Shown: one piece after another, positions 1-8,907 of the stretch
How positions within the stretch are numbered: position 1 is the stretch's first letter
How the letters are laid out: every line of letters begins with the position of its first letter
From: Lelliottia sp. WAP21
Lineage (GTDB): Bacteria; Pseudomonadota; Gammaproteobacteria; Enterobacterales; Enterobacteriaceae
Length of the DNA: 64,000 bases
Assembly (NCBI RefSeq): GCF_020532665.2
Contig: NZ_JAIWPG020000011.1
Coordinates: 1-64,000, forward strand
Reading direction: 5' to 3'
The notes under the pieces: generated by a model
Databases searched by the model: none
The model's input: the letters and a program-made list of their open reading frames with translations, nothing else
What the model was told of the DNA's origin: nothing
Position numbers and translations under genes: made by a program

Positions 1-572
1 TTGATATAGGTAAAGGCGGTCGTGACGCGTTTCACCCCGCTGACACGGCTGGCGATATCCGCTGCGGCTTTGCCTTCACGATCCGTCACCAGACCCAGCA
101 GGAACACCTCGCCGTTTTCAGTGGTCACTTTCACGTTAGACGATTTCACCTGATCGCTACCCAACAGCTGTGAACGCACTTTCGTGGTGATCCAGGTATC
201 GGATGAGGCGTCTCCCAGACCGATAGGCTGGCCCTGACGCACTTCGTTATAAACCTCCGTCGCGCCATCTACACCCATCGCGATCTGTTTGGCACGCGCC
301 GCCAGGTCGAGATTAGGGGCCTGGCCCGCCAGCAGCACTTTGCCCTGGTACGCGGTGACGTTAATGCGCGCTTCTTTCTTAATTTGTTCATCTTTAGAAA
401 GGGCGCTATTCACGCGTAACTCCAGCGTGCCGTCATCCACCTGTGTGCCCACAGAGCGCGGATCGGTTGCTGCTTTGGTGCCGACAGCCGCGGTACCGAC
501 AACGGCGGCGGCAATACATCCCTGAAGTAGCAGTGCAGAAATAAGGACTGCGAGGGTCGATAATGCCTTCAT
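1..572 (-). CDS. dolP: DolP (YraP), outer-membrane BON-domain lipoprotein, 3' end cut by window edge
   Basis: Reading the minus strand from the ATG at 572 gives about 190 codons with no stop, ending in TAFTYI at the window edge. The E. coli protein has 191 residues, so only the last codon and the stop are missing. The N-terminus is a lipoprotein signal with lipobox LLQGC (Cys19), followed by two BON-domain stretches. The family protein sits in the inner leaflet of the outer membrane, gathers at division sites and supports envelope integrity. It is the last gene of the lpoA-yraN-diaA-dolP series and starts 9 bases after the diaA stop. Confidence 0.93.
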   Translation of the reverse strand, partial: MKALSTLAVLISALLLQGCIAAAVVGTAAVGTKAATDPRSVGTQVDDGTLELRVNSALSKDEQIKKEARINVTAYQGKVLLAGQAPNLDLAARAKQIAMGVDGATEVYNEVRQGQPIGLGDASSDTWITTKVRSQLLGSDQVKSSNVKVTTENGEVFLLGLVTDREGKAAADIASRVSGVKRVTTAFTYI

Positions 573-581
573 TATTACTCC

Positions 582-1172
582 TTAATCATCCTGGTGAGGG
601 AAAAGCGTGTTATCGATCAGATCGCATAAACAGTTCACCGTCAGCATGTGCATCTCCTGAATACGCGCACTGCGATGGGACGGGATGCGAATTTCCACAT
701 CCTGAGGCCCTAAAAGCCCGGCCAGTTCACCGCCATCGTAGCCTGTCAGCGCCACGATGGTCATATCACGGGTGACGGCAGCTTCAACGGCTTTGACGAT
801 GTCGCGGCTATTCCCACGGGTGGAAATCGCTAACAGAACATCCCCCGCGTGGCCCAGCGCGCGCACCTGTTTTGCGTAAATTTCATCATGCAGACGATCG
901 TTTGCAATCGCCGTTAAGACCACATTATCGGTATTAAGTGCAATCGCAGGTAAACTTGGACGCTCTGTTTCAAAACGATTAATCATGCTGGCAGCAAAAT
1001 GCTGTGCGTTGGCGGCGGAGGTGCCGTTGCCACAACAGAGGATTTTGTTGCCATTAAGCAGGGATTGCACCAGCGTCATCGCTGCACGGGAAATAGCATC
1101 CGGAAGGGCTTCTGCCGCGGCAATCTGAGTCTGAATGCTTTCTGTGAAGCACACCTTAATTCTTTCGAGCAC
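582..1172 (-). CDS. diaA: DiaA, DnaA initiator-associating protein
   Basis: This 196-residue SIS-domain protein has the same length as E. coli DiaA. The N-terminal [14 protein letters not shown] stretch and the central AISTRGNS stretch are the phosphosugar-isomerase-like core. In E. coli it forms a homotetramer that binds several DnaA molecules at oriC and promotes timely initiation of replication; it is not known as an enzyme. It lies between yraN (9-base gap) and dolP (9-base gap), so co-transcription is likely. Assignment rests on near-identity to the recalled E. coli protein and on the conserved neighbours. Confidence 0.95.
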   Translation of the reverse strand: MLERIKVCFTESIQTQIAAAEALPDAISRAAMTLVQSLLNGNKILCCGNGTSAANAQHFAASMINRFETERPSLPAIALNTDNVVLTAIANDRLHDEIYAKQVRALGHAGDVLLAISTRGNSRDIVKAVEAAVTRDMTIVALTGYDGGELAGLLGPQDVEIRIPSHRSARIQEMHMLTVNCLCDLIDNTLFPHQDD

Positions 1173-1181
1173 GTTATCCCT

Positions 1182-1589
1182 TTAAATTCTTAATGAGGCG
1201 TCTTCGCCAAACGCGTTTTTAAGCCATTCGATGTCGTTTCCGGTGAAGGCTACCACATCGAACCGGCAATCCACAGTATCAAAACTCCCATTATGGCGGG
1301 CAAGCCACAAGTGGGCAGTCTGTAATAATTTATGTTGTTTGGCGAGCGTCACGCTGGCAGCAGCACCACCAAAGTGAGACGACTGTCGGAAACGCACTTC
1401 AACAAACACGATGACCTCATGCTCTTTCATGATGAGATCAATCTCGCCGCCACGCCCGCGGACGTTCGCGGCGACAAAACGCAGTCCTTTGCCTTCAAGC
1501 CAGCGACGCGCTTTTAACTCCCACGCGTCGCCGGTCTTTTTACGGCTTAACTGGCCGGGACGATTTGCCCCTGCTGGTATTTGAGCCAT
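1182..1589 (-). CDS. yraN: YraN, UPF0102 nuclease-like protein
   Basis: A 135-residue member of the UPF0102 family (E. coli form 131 residues). The visible GGEIDL...VFVEVR pattern is the endonuclease-like metal-binding core of this restriction-endonuclease-fold family, for which no cellular function is established. The start at 1589 lies inside the 3' end of lpoA, so the two genes overlap by 43 bases in different frames, suggesting translational coupling. The downstream neighbour diaA starts 9 bases after the stop. A role in DNA processing is only inferred from the fold. Confidence 0.92.
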   Translation of the reverse strand: MAQIPAGANRPGQLSRKKTGDAWELKARRWLEGKGLRFVAANVRGRGGEIDLIMKEHEVIVFVEVRFRQSSHFGGAAASVTLAKQHKLLQTAHLWLARHNGSFDTVDCRFDVVAFTGNDIEWLKNAFGEDASLRI

Positions 1590-3694
1590 GATAACTTCCT
1601 GTTAATCACACAATCCTGATTCGCCGTCAGATCGCCGGTATTACCGCTGATCTCATAGCCCGGTACCTGACGCATCTGGGTAAAGTTATTCGCCAGCGCC
1701 CAGGCATCCACGCCCATCGCATAGAGGCGTGCCAGTGAGTAGTCGTTACGTACGCTGCTTAGCGCCTGTTGCATCAGTGCCGGATTGCTGCCTGCCAGCA
1801 TCGGGATTTCGCTGTACTGCAAGCCATCCATCTCCAGGCGGAAGTCCGGCCCGGCGGTGCCTTGCGCGCTGCGCGAGCTGGCGTAAAGGGTGACGCCGCT
1901 CTGGCTGCCGTTACGCATCGCAATCATCGGTTTGATAAAGGCGATCTCTTCCGGGGTCGCAACAATGTACGCCGCATCGACCTTCCCGCCGCCGCTGATC
2001 TGCGCATCCGTTGGCGGGGCTGGAATAGTCAGACCGCCAATCGTCACGCTTTGTTGCTGAGGCAGGCTCGCTGAGACCGGGCTGCCGGTGAGCGAAATAC
2101 CCGCACCGCCGTTTACGCCTGCCCGTAGTTCCGAGCTGGAGCCGAATTTTTGTTGCAGGACAACCCCGCCGCCCAGCTGTTGCCACTCCTGAGCAAACGC
2201 GTTTGCCACGCGATCGCCCAGCGTGCTACGCGGCGTCAGCAGTAACGGAGCCTGTTTACCCTGTTCATGAATATGACGCGCCGCATCGCGGGCTTCATCT
2301 TCAGGTGACAGAGCGAAGTAACAAATATTCGCGCGATTCTGCACCTGCTCTGGCTGGTTCAGGGCCAGAACATTGAGCGTCGTGGTGCTTTTCATCAGCT
2401 CTTCGACATTGTTTTTCAGCAGTGGGCCAACCACGATGCTGGCGCCGTCCTGTTGAACCTGCGCCAGAACCTGATCCAGCGGCTGAGAGCTGGTGTCGTA
2501 GATTTTCAGCTCAGCGCCCGGGTTTGCGCTGGTGGTGGCCATCACCGGCGGCTGCGCTGCGGATTGTTGTTCAGGTGGCGTGCTTTGCGTCTGTTCAACG
2601 GGAGCGGCGTCCGTCGTCGGGGCGGCCTGGGTTTCAGCAGGTGCCGGAGCAGCCTGTGCAGGTGCTGCAGCAGGTGCTGTCGTTGGCGCCGTCACTGGAT
2701 TCTGCAGAGTACCCTGGGCAGGCGTTTGCGCCGTGGTCAGATCGTTGGTCTCAGCGGCGGAAGGGCTAACAACCTCGTTCACGTTTGCAGCCTGCGCACC
2801 CTGAACCGGAACCGCGCTGCCCGACACCGCCGTGGTGCCGTTCTTCGCGGCTTCAAAGCCTTGCTGAATCGTGCGACCAAATACCGCGGCCTGGCCATTT
2901 AACGGCAGCAGCAGCGCGATTTTGCTGGTGGAGGCAGGTTTAAAATTCTGTACGTTCACCAGCTGCGTCGGCAGCATTTTAGCGCCCGGGTTCTGCGGAT
3001 AGCGGGTCTGCCAGTCGGTAATACCGGCTTTCAGCATTTTTGGATCGCTGCGATTGTTAAACCACATCTGCTGTAAATCGAGCCAGCCTTGCAGCACGTT
3101 CTCGTCGGCATTAATGACCAGAGTTTGTGCCTGTTCTGGCGTCATCGACGAGAGGGCCTGCCAGGTCGCATCAATATTTTTCTGTTTATCGGCGCCGCTT
3201 AACAGTGACTCCTGGGCAATCAGGGCACGTAACAGCGTCAGCGACGGACGACCCTGTTCAGCGGTAATCCCAGCCTGCCAGAAACGCGCCTGCTGGTTTT
3301 TATCCAGTGCGCTGATATCCATCCCGCCGAGGATCTTTTTCGCCGCCGGGAAATCTTTTGCCGTAACTTTCATCTCGGCAGACAGCAAGGTTTGCTCACG
3401 GCGCTGCGTATCGTTCAGTTCCTGCGGCAGTTGATTATATAAATCGAGGGCTTGCTGCGTTTTGCCTTCGTTCAGCAGTGCACGAATGGCAAGTAATTGC
3501 CAGTTGGTCTTGGTATCATTTGAACTCTGCGACATTTGTTGCAGGTAAAAGCCGGAATCAGCTTGTGCCGAGCCTTGCATATGGGCTTGACTCTGATCGG
3601 GTGCCTGGGTGCCACAGCCTGCAAAGAGCAGGGCTGCCAGCACAACAGGAAGGCTGCGCGAAGCTTTTGTTCGAAGAAACGTTAACGGTACCAT
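1547..3694 (-). CDS. lpoA: LpoA, lipoprotein activator of penicillin-binding protein 1A
   Basis: The protein has 715 residues with a lipoprotein signal and lipobox FAGC (Cys27). The N-terminal half is a helical TPR-like domain and the C-terminal half is a periplasmic-binding-protein-like domain. LpoA is anchored in the outer membrane, reaches across the periplasm and stimulates PBP1A peptidoglycan synthesis. The linker between the halves, about residues 290-395, is very rich in Ala, Pro, Thr and Gln and makes this protein about 37 residues longer than the E. coli form (678). It is divergent from rsmI across 63 bases, and its 3' end overlaps yraN. Confidence 0.95.
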   Translation of the reverse strand: MVPLTFLRTKASRSLPVVLAALLFAGCGTQAPDQSQAHMQGSAQADSGFYLQQMSQSSNDTKTNWQLLAIRALLNEGKTQQALDLYNQLPQELNDTQRREQTLLSAEMKVTAKDFPAAKKILGGMDISALDKNQQARFWQAGITAEQGRPSLTLLRALIAQESLLSGADKQKNIDATWQALSSMTPEQAQTLVINADENVLQGWLDLQQMWFNNRSDPKMLKAGITDWQTRYPQNPGAKMLPTQLVNVQNFKPASTSKIALLLPLNGQAAVFGRTIQQGFEAAKNGTTAVSGSAVPVQGAQAANVNEVVSPSAAETNDLTTAQTPAQGTLQNPVTAPTTAPAAAPAQAAPAPAETQAAPTTDAAPVEQTQSTPPEQQSAAQPPVMATTSANPGAELKIYDTSSQPLDQVLAQVQQDGASIVVGPLLKNNVEELMKSTTTLNVLALNQPEQVQNRANICYFALSPEDEARDAARHIHEQGKQAPLLLTPRSTLGDRVANAFAQEWQQLGGGVVLQQKFGSSSELRAGVNGGAGISLTGSPVSASLPQQQSVTIGGLTIPAPPTDAQISGGGKVDAAYIVATPEEIAFIKPMIAMRNGSQSGVTLYASSRSAQGTAGPDFRLEMDGLQYSEIPMLAGSNPALMQQALSSVRNDYSLARLYAMGVDAWALANNFTQMRQVPGYEISGNTGDLTANQDCVINRKLSWLKYQQGQIVPAS

Positions 3695-3757
3695 ACTGTA
3701 TCCAGTGATATTTTTTTAGGCAATGCTCAATATTAAATCGGCAATACGGACTAAACA

Positions 3758-4621
3758 ATGAAACAACACGAAACGGCAGATAATTCTCAAGGCCAGCTTT
3801 ATATTGTACCTACTCCTATCGGGAATTTGTCTGATATTACCCAACGTGCGCTTACCGTCTTGCAAGCTGTTGATTTAATTGCCGCTGAAGATACGCGTCA
3901 TACCGGATTATTGCTGCAACACTTCGCCATTAGCGCCCGTTTGTTCGCCTTGCACGATCATAATGAGCAACAAAAAGCTGAAACCCTGGTCGCGAAACTG
4001 AAAGAAGGGCAGAACATCGCGCTGGTCTCTGATGCCGGTACCCCTTTGATTAACGATCCTGGCTATCATCTGGTACGCACCTGTCGTGAAGCCGGTATCA
4101 GAGTCGTGCCGTTGCCAGGTCCGTGTGCCGCTATTGCCGCCCTCAGCGCAGCGGGCCTGCCGTCTGACCGCTTCTGCTACGAAGGTTTCCTGCCCGCCAA
4201 ATCCAAAGGCCGTCGCGACACGCTGAAAGAACTGGAAGCTGAGCCGCGCACCCTGATTTTCTATGAATCGACGCACCGTCTTCTGGAAAGCTTAGAAGAT
4301 ATGGTGACCGTCTGGGGTGAATCCCGCTACGTGGTTCTGGCGCGCGAGCTGACCAAAACCTGGGAAACCATCCACGGCGCGCCGGTGGGCGAGCTGCTCG
4401 CCTGGGTAAAAGAGGATGAAAATCGTCGTAAAGGCGAAATGGTGCTGGTGGTTGAAGGTCATAAAGCCCAGGAAGATGCACTGCCTGCCGATGCATTGCG
4501 TACCCTTGCGCTGCTGCAAGCCGAGCTGCCGCTGAAAAAAGCCGCCGCACTGGCCGCCGAGATCCACGGCGTGAAGAAGAACGCGCTGTATAAGTATGCG
4601 CTGGAGCTGCAGGGAGAGTAA
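3758..4621 (+). CDS. rsmI: RsmI, 16S rRNA 2'-O-ribose C1402 methyltransferase
   Basis: This 287-residue protein (E. coli 286) belongs to the tetrapyrrole-methylase fold family. The [11 protein letters not shown] motif near residues 19-29, the EDTRHTG motif and the [12 protein letters not shown] stretch form the SAM-binding pocket. RsmI methylates the 2'-hydroxyl of C1402 in the ribosomal decoding centre, next to the base methylation made by RsmH. The gene is divergent from lpoA, as in E. coli. Downstream, synteny with E. coli K-12 ends and the galactitol operon begins. Confidence 0.95.
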   Translation: MKQHETADNSQGQLYIVPTPIGNLSDITQRALTVLQAVDLIAAEDTRHTGLLLQHFAISARLFALHDHNEQQKAETLVAKLKEGQNIALVSDAGTPLINDPGYHLVRTCREAGIRVVPLPGPCAAIAALSAAGLPSDRFCYEGFLPAKSKGRRDTLKELEAEPRTLIFYESTHRLLESLEDMVTVWGESRYVVLARELTKTWETIHGAPVGELLAWVKEDENRRKGEMVLVVEGHKAQEDALPADALRTLALLQAELPLKKAAALAAEIHGVKKNALYKYALELQGE

Positions 4622-4641
4622 CCTTGTACCGTTGGTTTTGA

Positions 4642-4666
4642 CCGGGCTGCACTACGCTTGCCCGGC
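4642..4666 (+). terminator. Possible hairpin downstream of rsmI
   Basis: Six-base arms CCGGGC and GCCCGG flank a 12-13 base loop just after the rsmI stop. No U-run follows, so this could be a REP-like stem rather than an intrinsic terminator. Confidence 0.35.
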
Positions 4667-4678
4667 TCAAGATCTCAA

Positions 4679-4769
4679 AATGTCGGAACAAATGTCGGAA
4701 GAAATGTCGGAAGAAATGTCGGAAGAAAAAAAGGGCAAAGACCATAAGCTGGTTTTCACCAAACGCTAA
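4679..4769 (+). repeat. 12-base tandem repeat that encodes a possible 29-residue MSEE-repeat peptide
   Basis: Four head-to-tail copies of a 12-base unit (ATGTCGGAAGAA, first copy with one change) cover 4680-4727. In one plus-strand frame they read as repeated Met-Ser-Glu-Glu, then a basic tail ending KLVFTKR and TAA at 4767-4769, which overlaps the gatR stop on the other strand. A Shine-Dalgarno sequence is not evident before the first ATG at 4680, and the frame is also open upstream. It may be a tiny gene or simply a slippage-prone repeat. Confidence 0.4.
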
Positions 4770-5539
4770 ACCGTGATGAGCTCAGTTCCTGTTTTGAGCA
4801 GGAGATCTCTATCATGTTTGCTGATTCCATCATCTGTAATCACACAGTTAATTTGCGCCATAGGAAGCACCTGATTGAACCCCCGACGGTTGAATTTACT
4901 GGCATCCAGTACCGCAATCACTTTATTCGCCGCTGCTGCCATGACGCTACTTATTGAGTAACCCTCATTGAATGTCGTAATACCATTGGTGGCATCAATG
5001 CCATCAGCACCGACAAACATCAGATCAGCGGTAATTCCTGCAAGAGAACGCTCGGCAATGGTGCCGTGCATTGAATGGGTTTTATGGCGCACCGTACCGC
5101 CGCATACAACCAGTGTAATATCTTTATTTTCGGAAAGAGCAAACGCGGCGGGAAGACTATTCGTTATGACCGTAATGTTACCTTTTTTCGTTAACGCTTC
5201 AGCGATCAACATGGTCGTACTTCCGCTATCTAAAATAATGGTCATCCCTTCAACTATCATTGCCGTTGCAGCTTGTGCGATACGTTTTTTAGGATCGCTT
5301 GCAAGCTGATAACGCTCTTCGAGCACCACTTCCTGGTTATCATTTTCTGCAAGATTACTACCGGGTCTCGCGGCGCCGCCGTGAAAACGCGTTACTAATC
5401 CTTTTTCTTCGAGCAGCCGCAGATCGGTACGTATAGTCACTTCCGAAATACCGAACATATTCGAAAGGTCGAGCACCATTACGCTGCCTTGAATGTTGAC
5501 GAGGTCAACTATTTTGTTCCTTCGTTCAAATGAGTTCAT
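4766..5539 (-). CDS. gatR: GatR, DeoR-family repressor of the galactitol operon
   Basis: A complete 257-residue DeoR-family regulator. The N-terminal winged helix-turn-helix includes RRNKIVDLV and SEVTIRTDLRLLEEKGLVTRFHGG, and the C-terminal sugar-phosphate sensor domain includes ILDSGSTT. It lies directly downstream of gatD on the same strand, the position of gatR in other enterobacteria. In E. coli K-12 this gene is known to be broken by an IS element; here it is intact. CGAAAG-type boxes occur upstream of both gatR and gatY, consistent with autoregulation and control of the operon. The name rests on context and could be that of a close paralogue such as agaR. Confidence 0.85.
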   Translation of the reverse strand: MNSFERRNKIVDLVNIQGSVMVLDLSNMFGISEVTIRTDLRLLEEKGLVTRFHGGAARPGSNLAENDNQEVVLEERYQLASDPKKRIAQAATAMIVEGMTIILDSGSTTMLIAEALTKKGNITVITNSLPAAFALSENKDITLVVCGGTVRHKTHSMHGTIAERSLAGITADLMFVGADGIDATNGITTFNEGYSISSVMAAAANKVIAVLDASKFNRRGFNQVLPMAQINCVITDDGISKHDRDLLLKTGTELITV

Positions 5540-5573
5540 ATTGAATTGCCTGATAATTAACTTTCCCTATTCT

Positions 5574-5618
5574 AATCGAAGGTATGCGAAAGGTGTACGC
5601 TAATATTACGAAAGTAAA
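5574..5618 (-). promoter_or_regulatory. GatR promoter region with CGAAAG-type operator boxes
   Basis: The gap between gatR and gatD contains TCGAAGG, GCGAAAGG and ACGAAAGT, three near-repeats of the box also found before gatY. DeoR-family regulators commonly bind repeated short boxes of this kind. That these are GatR operators is inference. Confidence 0.45.
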
Positions 5619-5621
5619 TGT

Positions 5622-5644
5622 GAGCCAGCTCTGGTTGCTGGCTC
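5622..5644 (-). terminator. Hairpin after gatD
   Basis: GAGCCAG and CTGGCTC are perfect 7-base arms, placed 7 bases after the gatD stop. The following minus-strand sequence is only moderately T-rich, so termination may be partial and allow some read-through into gatR. Confidence 0.5.
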
Positions 5645-5650
5645 GAAGGA

Positions 5651-6694
5651 TTATGCGAAGCGCAACATAATTTTGCCTTGCATTGGTGCACCATTCAGCG
5701 CCTGCACGGCTTGAGCAAAACTCTCACTATCCCCACTATGTGCAATCAGGGGCGCAAGCTGTACTTTTTTCTCAGAAAGCAGACGGGCAGCTGTTTCCCA
5801 CTCTTCACCTGGCCAAGGGGCGGAATAGTTCATCCAGCTTCCCAGCAGCGTCAACTCCTTACGTAGGATTTTGCCAAATGTTGCGGCGGGTAAGTTGAGG
5901 TCATTGTGCAGTGTTCCTACCAGTGCAACCTGGGCACGTGACCCGGCAATATCAATGGCAAGTGAAACGGTTTGTGGCGTTCCAGCTGTCTCCAGCACCA
6001 ACTGATCAAATCTGCGGTCAGTCATCGCGTTAAGGATATCATCAGCACTCTGACAGCGACTGTTAAACACCTCAGTCGCCCCCAGATGTTTTGCCAGAGC
6101 GAGCTTATCGTCATTGATATCAATGGCGCTCACGCTTTTTGCGCCAAGTGCCAGCGCGCACTGCATTGCCAGCAGGCCGATAGTCCCAGCTCCAACGATG
6201 ATGACATTTTTTCCTTCACAGCCCGCAGCCAGATGAAACGCGTGCAGCCCTACGGTAATTGGCTCGATAAAAGCACCATCTTCAATTGCCATCGCTTCAG
6301 GAAGGCGGAATACATTCGCGCGTTTCACGACGATATATTCCGCGTTGCCGCCTTCACTGCGCGAGCCGACGAACTGATAATTTTTACATAACGAGTAATA
6401 GCCTTTCGTACATTCCGGGCAGGAAAAACAGGGCAGCAATGGGACGCAAGCTACTGCATCGCCCGGTTTAAGATCGTTTACGGAAGTACCACAAGCAACG
6501 ACATATCCGCTAAATTCATGGCCCAGGGTGATGGGGTAGTAATGTGCCCCTTTGGCAAAAATGCGAGGGATATCCGAGCCACATAAACCTGAGCACACAA
6601 TGCGTACCAATACATCATTTGCGCTCTGAATTTGAGGTATGGGGCGTTCTTCAACGCGCACGCTGCCCTCAGCGTGAATTACCACTGATTTCAT
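5651..6694 (-). CDS. gatD: GatD, galactitol-1-phosphate 5-dehydrogenase
   Basis: A 347-residue zinc alcohol dehydrogenase of the medium-chain family (E. coli GatD 346). Catalytic zinc ligands are visible as Cys38 (GLCGSD) and His59-Glu60 (GHEF). The structural zinc cysteines lie at about 89, 92, 95 and 103. The Rossmann motif GAGTIG follows. It oxidises galactitol 1-phosphate to tagatose 6-phosphate with NAD in the cytoplasm. It is the last catabolic gene of gatYZABCD, separated from gatC by 42 bases that contain a hairpin. Confidence 0.94.
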   Translation of the reverse strand: MKSVVIHAEGSVRVEERPIPQIQSANDVLVRIVCSGLCGSDIPRIFAKGAHYYPITLGHEFSGYVVACGTSVNDLKPGDAVACVPLLPCFSCPECTKGYYSLCKNYQFVGSRSEGGNAEYIVVKRANVFRLPEAMAIEDGAFIEPITVGLHAFHLAAGCEGKNVIIVGAGTIGLLAMQCALALGAKSVSAIDINDDKLALAKHLGATEVFNSRCQSADDILNAMTDRRFDQLVLETAGTPQTVSLAIDIAGSRAQVALVGTLHNDLNLPAATFGKILRKELTLLGSWMNYSAPWPGEEWETAARLLSEKKVQLAPLIAHSGDSESFAQAVQALNGAPMQGKIMLRFA

Positions 6695-6712
6695 GATTCA
6701 CTCCAGAAAAGA

Positions 6713-6731
6713 GGGGGAGCTTAGCTCCCCC
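6713..6731 (-). other. Hairpin between gatC and gatD
   Basis: A perfect stem GGGGGAGC-TTA-GCTCCCCC lies in the 42-base gap. It has no T-run on the minus strand, so it is more likely an mRNA processing or stability element, or a partial attenuator, than a full terminator. Confidence 0.5.
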
Positions 6732-6736
6732 GAGTA

Positions 6737-8110
6737 TTAAGATGCCGTCTGGTCTGCCAGATTGGCAGCACTCTTTTCAGCCGCTGTAAATGCACGGGCG
6801 CGGCGCCAGGTCAGTAACACACCTGTGAAATAAATAACGCCAATTACGAGGAAACCAACGACGTTTTGCCAGGTAAAGAGTTGGATTAACAACCAGGTAA
6901 TAGGGGAGCCTCCCTGGTCCATTGAGGCCACCATGCCGCCCGTTTTCAGGGCACCAGCATTCTGTGCAAGTTGCGTATGCAGACCAATCGTCTGCGTCGC
7001 AATCCACAGTGTAATAGCCATAATGAGGGTCCCGGAGATTAGCGTGCGGAACAAGTTACCCTGATGAACCGCCACGGCCATAGCAACAAAGAAACCGATA
7101 GTCGCCAGGTCGCCGAACGGCAGTACCTGGTTGCCGGGTACCAGCACCGCAATAAGAATGGTTAACGGAATAAAAATCAGACTGGCAGAAACGACTGACG
7201 TGTGGCCCAGCAGCAGCGCCGGATCGAGACCAATAAGAAACTCTTGCCCGCCAAATTTTGCCTGCAGACGTTTACGTGCATGCTTAGCAATGGGCGTTAA
7301 ACCATCCATGATAGGCTTGATAACGCGGGGCATCAGGAGCATGACGGCGGCCGTTTTCACGGCAAGTTGCAGCACCGATTTAGCGTCATAACCAGCAAGG
7401 AGCCCGATGACCAAACCCATAACGAAACCGACTGTCACAGGTTCACCAAAAGGTCCAAACCGTCTTTGCACATCATCCGCGCTAAAATGAATGCGTTTCA
7501 GACCGGGAATTTTATCGATGAGCGTATCGACCAGTACCGCGATTGGGCCAAGATACGCTGAAGAGCCGTGAGGAATAGCGATGCCTTCCAGTCCAAAGAA
7601 TTCCTTCGTATCTCTGGCAAACCAATCACCCAGCTTGTAGACAAACGCCGCGTGAACTACAACACCCAGAATTCCCAGCCAATACGAACCGGTTGCCAGA
7701 TGCAGCATTGCGCCGGTAAATGTCATATGCCAGATATTCCAGATATCCACATTGACCACACGAGTCATACGCGTCACTAACATCAGCACATTCACACCGA
7801 TTGCCACAGGGATCGCCACCAGTGCAATTTGGGAGGCCCAGGTCATGGGGGATGATCCCGGCCAGCCGACGTCAACAACGTGCAGGTTAATCTGGAATTG
7901 TTCTGCCATCGCTTTAGCGGCCGGGCCAATCGAATCAAGCATCAAGCCGATAACCAGTCCAATCCCTACAAAGCCAATGCCAATATGAAGACCTGATTTG
8001 AAACAATCACCCAGCTTCATTCCTAGCATCTTTGAAAAGATGATAATCACAATTGGCAACATTACGGTTGGACCCAGATCGAGGATATACCGCATAATTT
8101 CGGTAAACAT
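6737..8110 (-). CDS. gatC: GatC, galactitol PTS permease IIC component
   Basis: A 457-residue integral membrane protein (E. coli 451) with many hydrophobic segments, of the galactitol/galactitol-like PTS IIC family. It moves galactitol across the inner membrane as GatA and GatB phosphorylate it. The gene follows gatB by 4 bases, which suggests tight co-expression. The start MFTEIMRYILDLGP agrees with the family N-terminus. Confidence 0.94.
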   Translation of the reverse strand: MFTEIMRYILDLGPTVMLPIVIIIFSKMLGMKLGDCFKSGLHIGIGFVGIGLVIGLMLDSIGPAAKAMAEQFQINLHVVDVGWPGSSPMTWASQIALVAIPVAIGVNVLMLVTRMTRVVNVDIWNIWHMTFTGAMLHLATGSYWLGILGVVVHAAFVYKLGDWFARDTKEFFGLEGIAIPHGSSAYLGPIAVLVDTLIDKIPGLKRIHFSADDVQRRFGPFGEPVTVGFVMGLVIGLLAGYDAKSVLQLAVKTAAVMLLMPRVIKPIMDGLTPIAKHARKRLQAKFGGQEFLIGLDPALLLGHTSVVSASLIFIPLTILIAVLVPGNQVLPFGDLATIGFFVAMAVAVHQGNLFRTLISGTLIMAITLWIATQTIGLHTQLAQNAGALKTGGMVASMDQGGSPITWLLIQLFTWQNVVGFLVIGVIYFTGVLLTWRRARAFTAAEKSAANLADQTAS

Positions 8111-8114
8111 GATC

Positions 8115-8399
8115 TCACCCCTTAAGTATTGTCAGAATTTTTTGCTGCAATGCTTCGATGCCAACACCTGATATAAACGGCATACCGTGTACGACAGGGA
8201 TATCACCAAAGGTTCTGTCGACTTTCGCCGTAGTACAGATCAGGTCAGCGCCATCCATATAGGTTTCGATCTCGGTGACACGGCACTGAACAAGATCCAG
8301 CTCAATGTGGTGGGCTTCACACAGCTCTTTAATTTCTTCAGCTGCCATGGTTGAGGTGGCGACAGCTCCGCCACAGGCAACGATAACTTTACGTTTCAT
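8115..8399 (-). CDS. gatB: GatB, galactitol PTS IIB component
   Basis: A 94-residue cytoplasmic IIB protein, the usual family length. The phosphorylated cysteine is Cys9 in the N-terminal [11 protein letters not shown] loop. It takes phosphate from GatA and passes it to galactitol in GatC. It sits between gatA (26-base gap) and gatC (4-base gap) in the operon. Confidence 0.94.
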   Translation of the reverse strand: MKRKVIVACGGAVATSTMAAEEIKELCEAHHIELDLVQCRVTEIETYMDGADLICTTAKVDRTFGDIPVVHGMPFISGVGIEALQQKILTILKG

Positions 8400-8425
8400 A
8401 GGGTAATCCTTTTATTATCAGTATG

Positions 8426-8893
8426 TTATGAAGCCTGCTTGCAAGAGGTAGGCTCAAGGACCGTCTCCTGAAAACGTTGGGCGAGAAGCTCTGCTGGTAC
8501 GCTCAACAGCATGTCCAACGTCTCTGGGTTTTGCAGCTCACTAAACAGACGACGCAACAATTTCATTTGCGCCGCAGGATTCTCAACAATCAGTGCGATA
8601 ATGAGTGAAACCGCAACCATTTCATCATCATCGGCCTGCTGAAAATTCACCGGTTTGTCCGGGCGAATGAGGTAAATGGTCGGTTTTTTCGCATGTATTG
8701 CTTCGCAATGTGGGATGGCGACAGCATGACGTTCAAGCGCAATGCCGGTTGGATAGCTCATCTCTCTTTCAAGAAGAGCGGCAGGATAGGTCATGTGCAC
8801 GACGTCTTTTGCCAGCATCTCCTCACCAATATGGGCCAGCGCCATTTGGCAGTTTTCAAACTCTATTCCGGTACGGACATAAACGTGACTCAT
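8426..8893 (-). CDS. gatA: GatA, galactitol PTS IIA component
   Basis: A IIA protein of the fructose/mannitol-like type. An ATG at 8908 would give 160 residues, but the ATG at 8893 is preceded by TGGAGAAGCT, a good ribosome-binding site, and gives 155 residues, near the E. coli 150. I therefore chose 8893. With this start the phosphorylated histidine is His62 in AIPHCE. It receives phosphate from HPr and hands it to GatB. It follows gatZ by 14 bases. Confidence 0.9.
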   Translation of the reverse strand: MSHVYVRTGIEFENCQMALAHIGEEMLAKDVVHMTYPAALLEREMSYPTGIALERHAVAIPHCEAIHAKKPTIYLIRPDKPVNFQQADDDEMVAVSLIIALIVENPAAQMKLLRRLFSELQNPETLDMLLSVPAELLAQRFQETVLEPTSCKQAS

Positions 8894-8907
8894 AGCTTCT
8901 CCAGGCA

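Noticed and set aside
2453..2902. 149-codon plus-strand frame opposite the LpoA linker
   Set aside because: Arg/Cys/Gly-rich translation is the mirror of the Ala/Pro/Gln-coding linker on the other strand.
4143..4745. 200-codon minus-strand frame with FRHFFRH repeats
   Set aside because: The repeat is the complement of the 12-base tandem repeat and the rest is antisense to rsmI.
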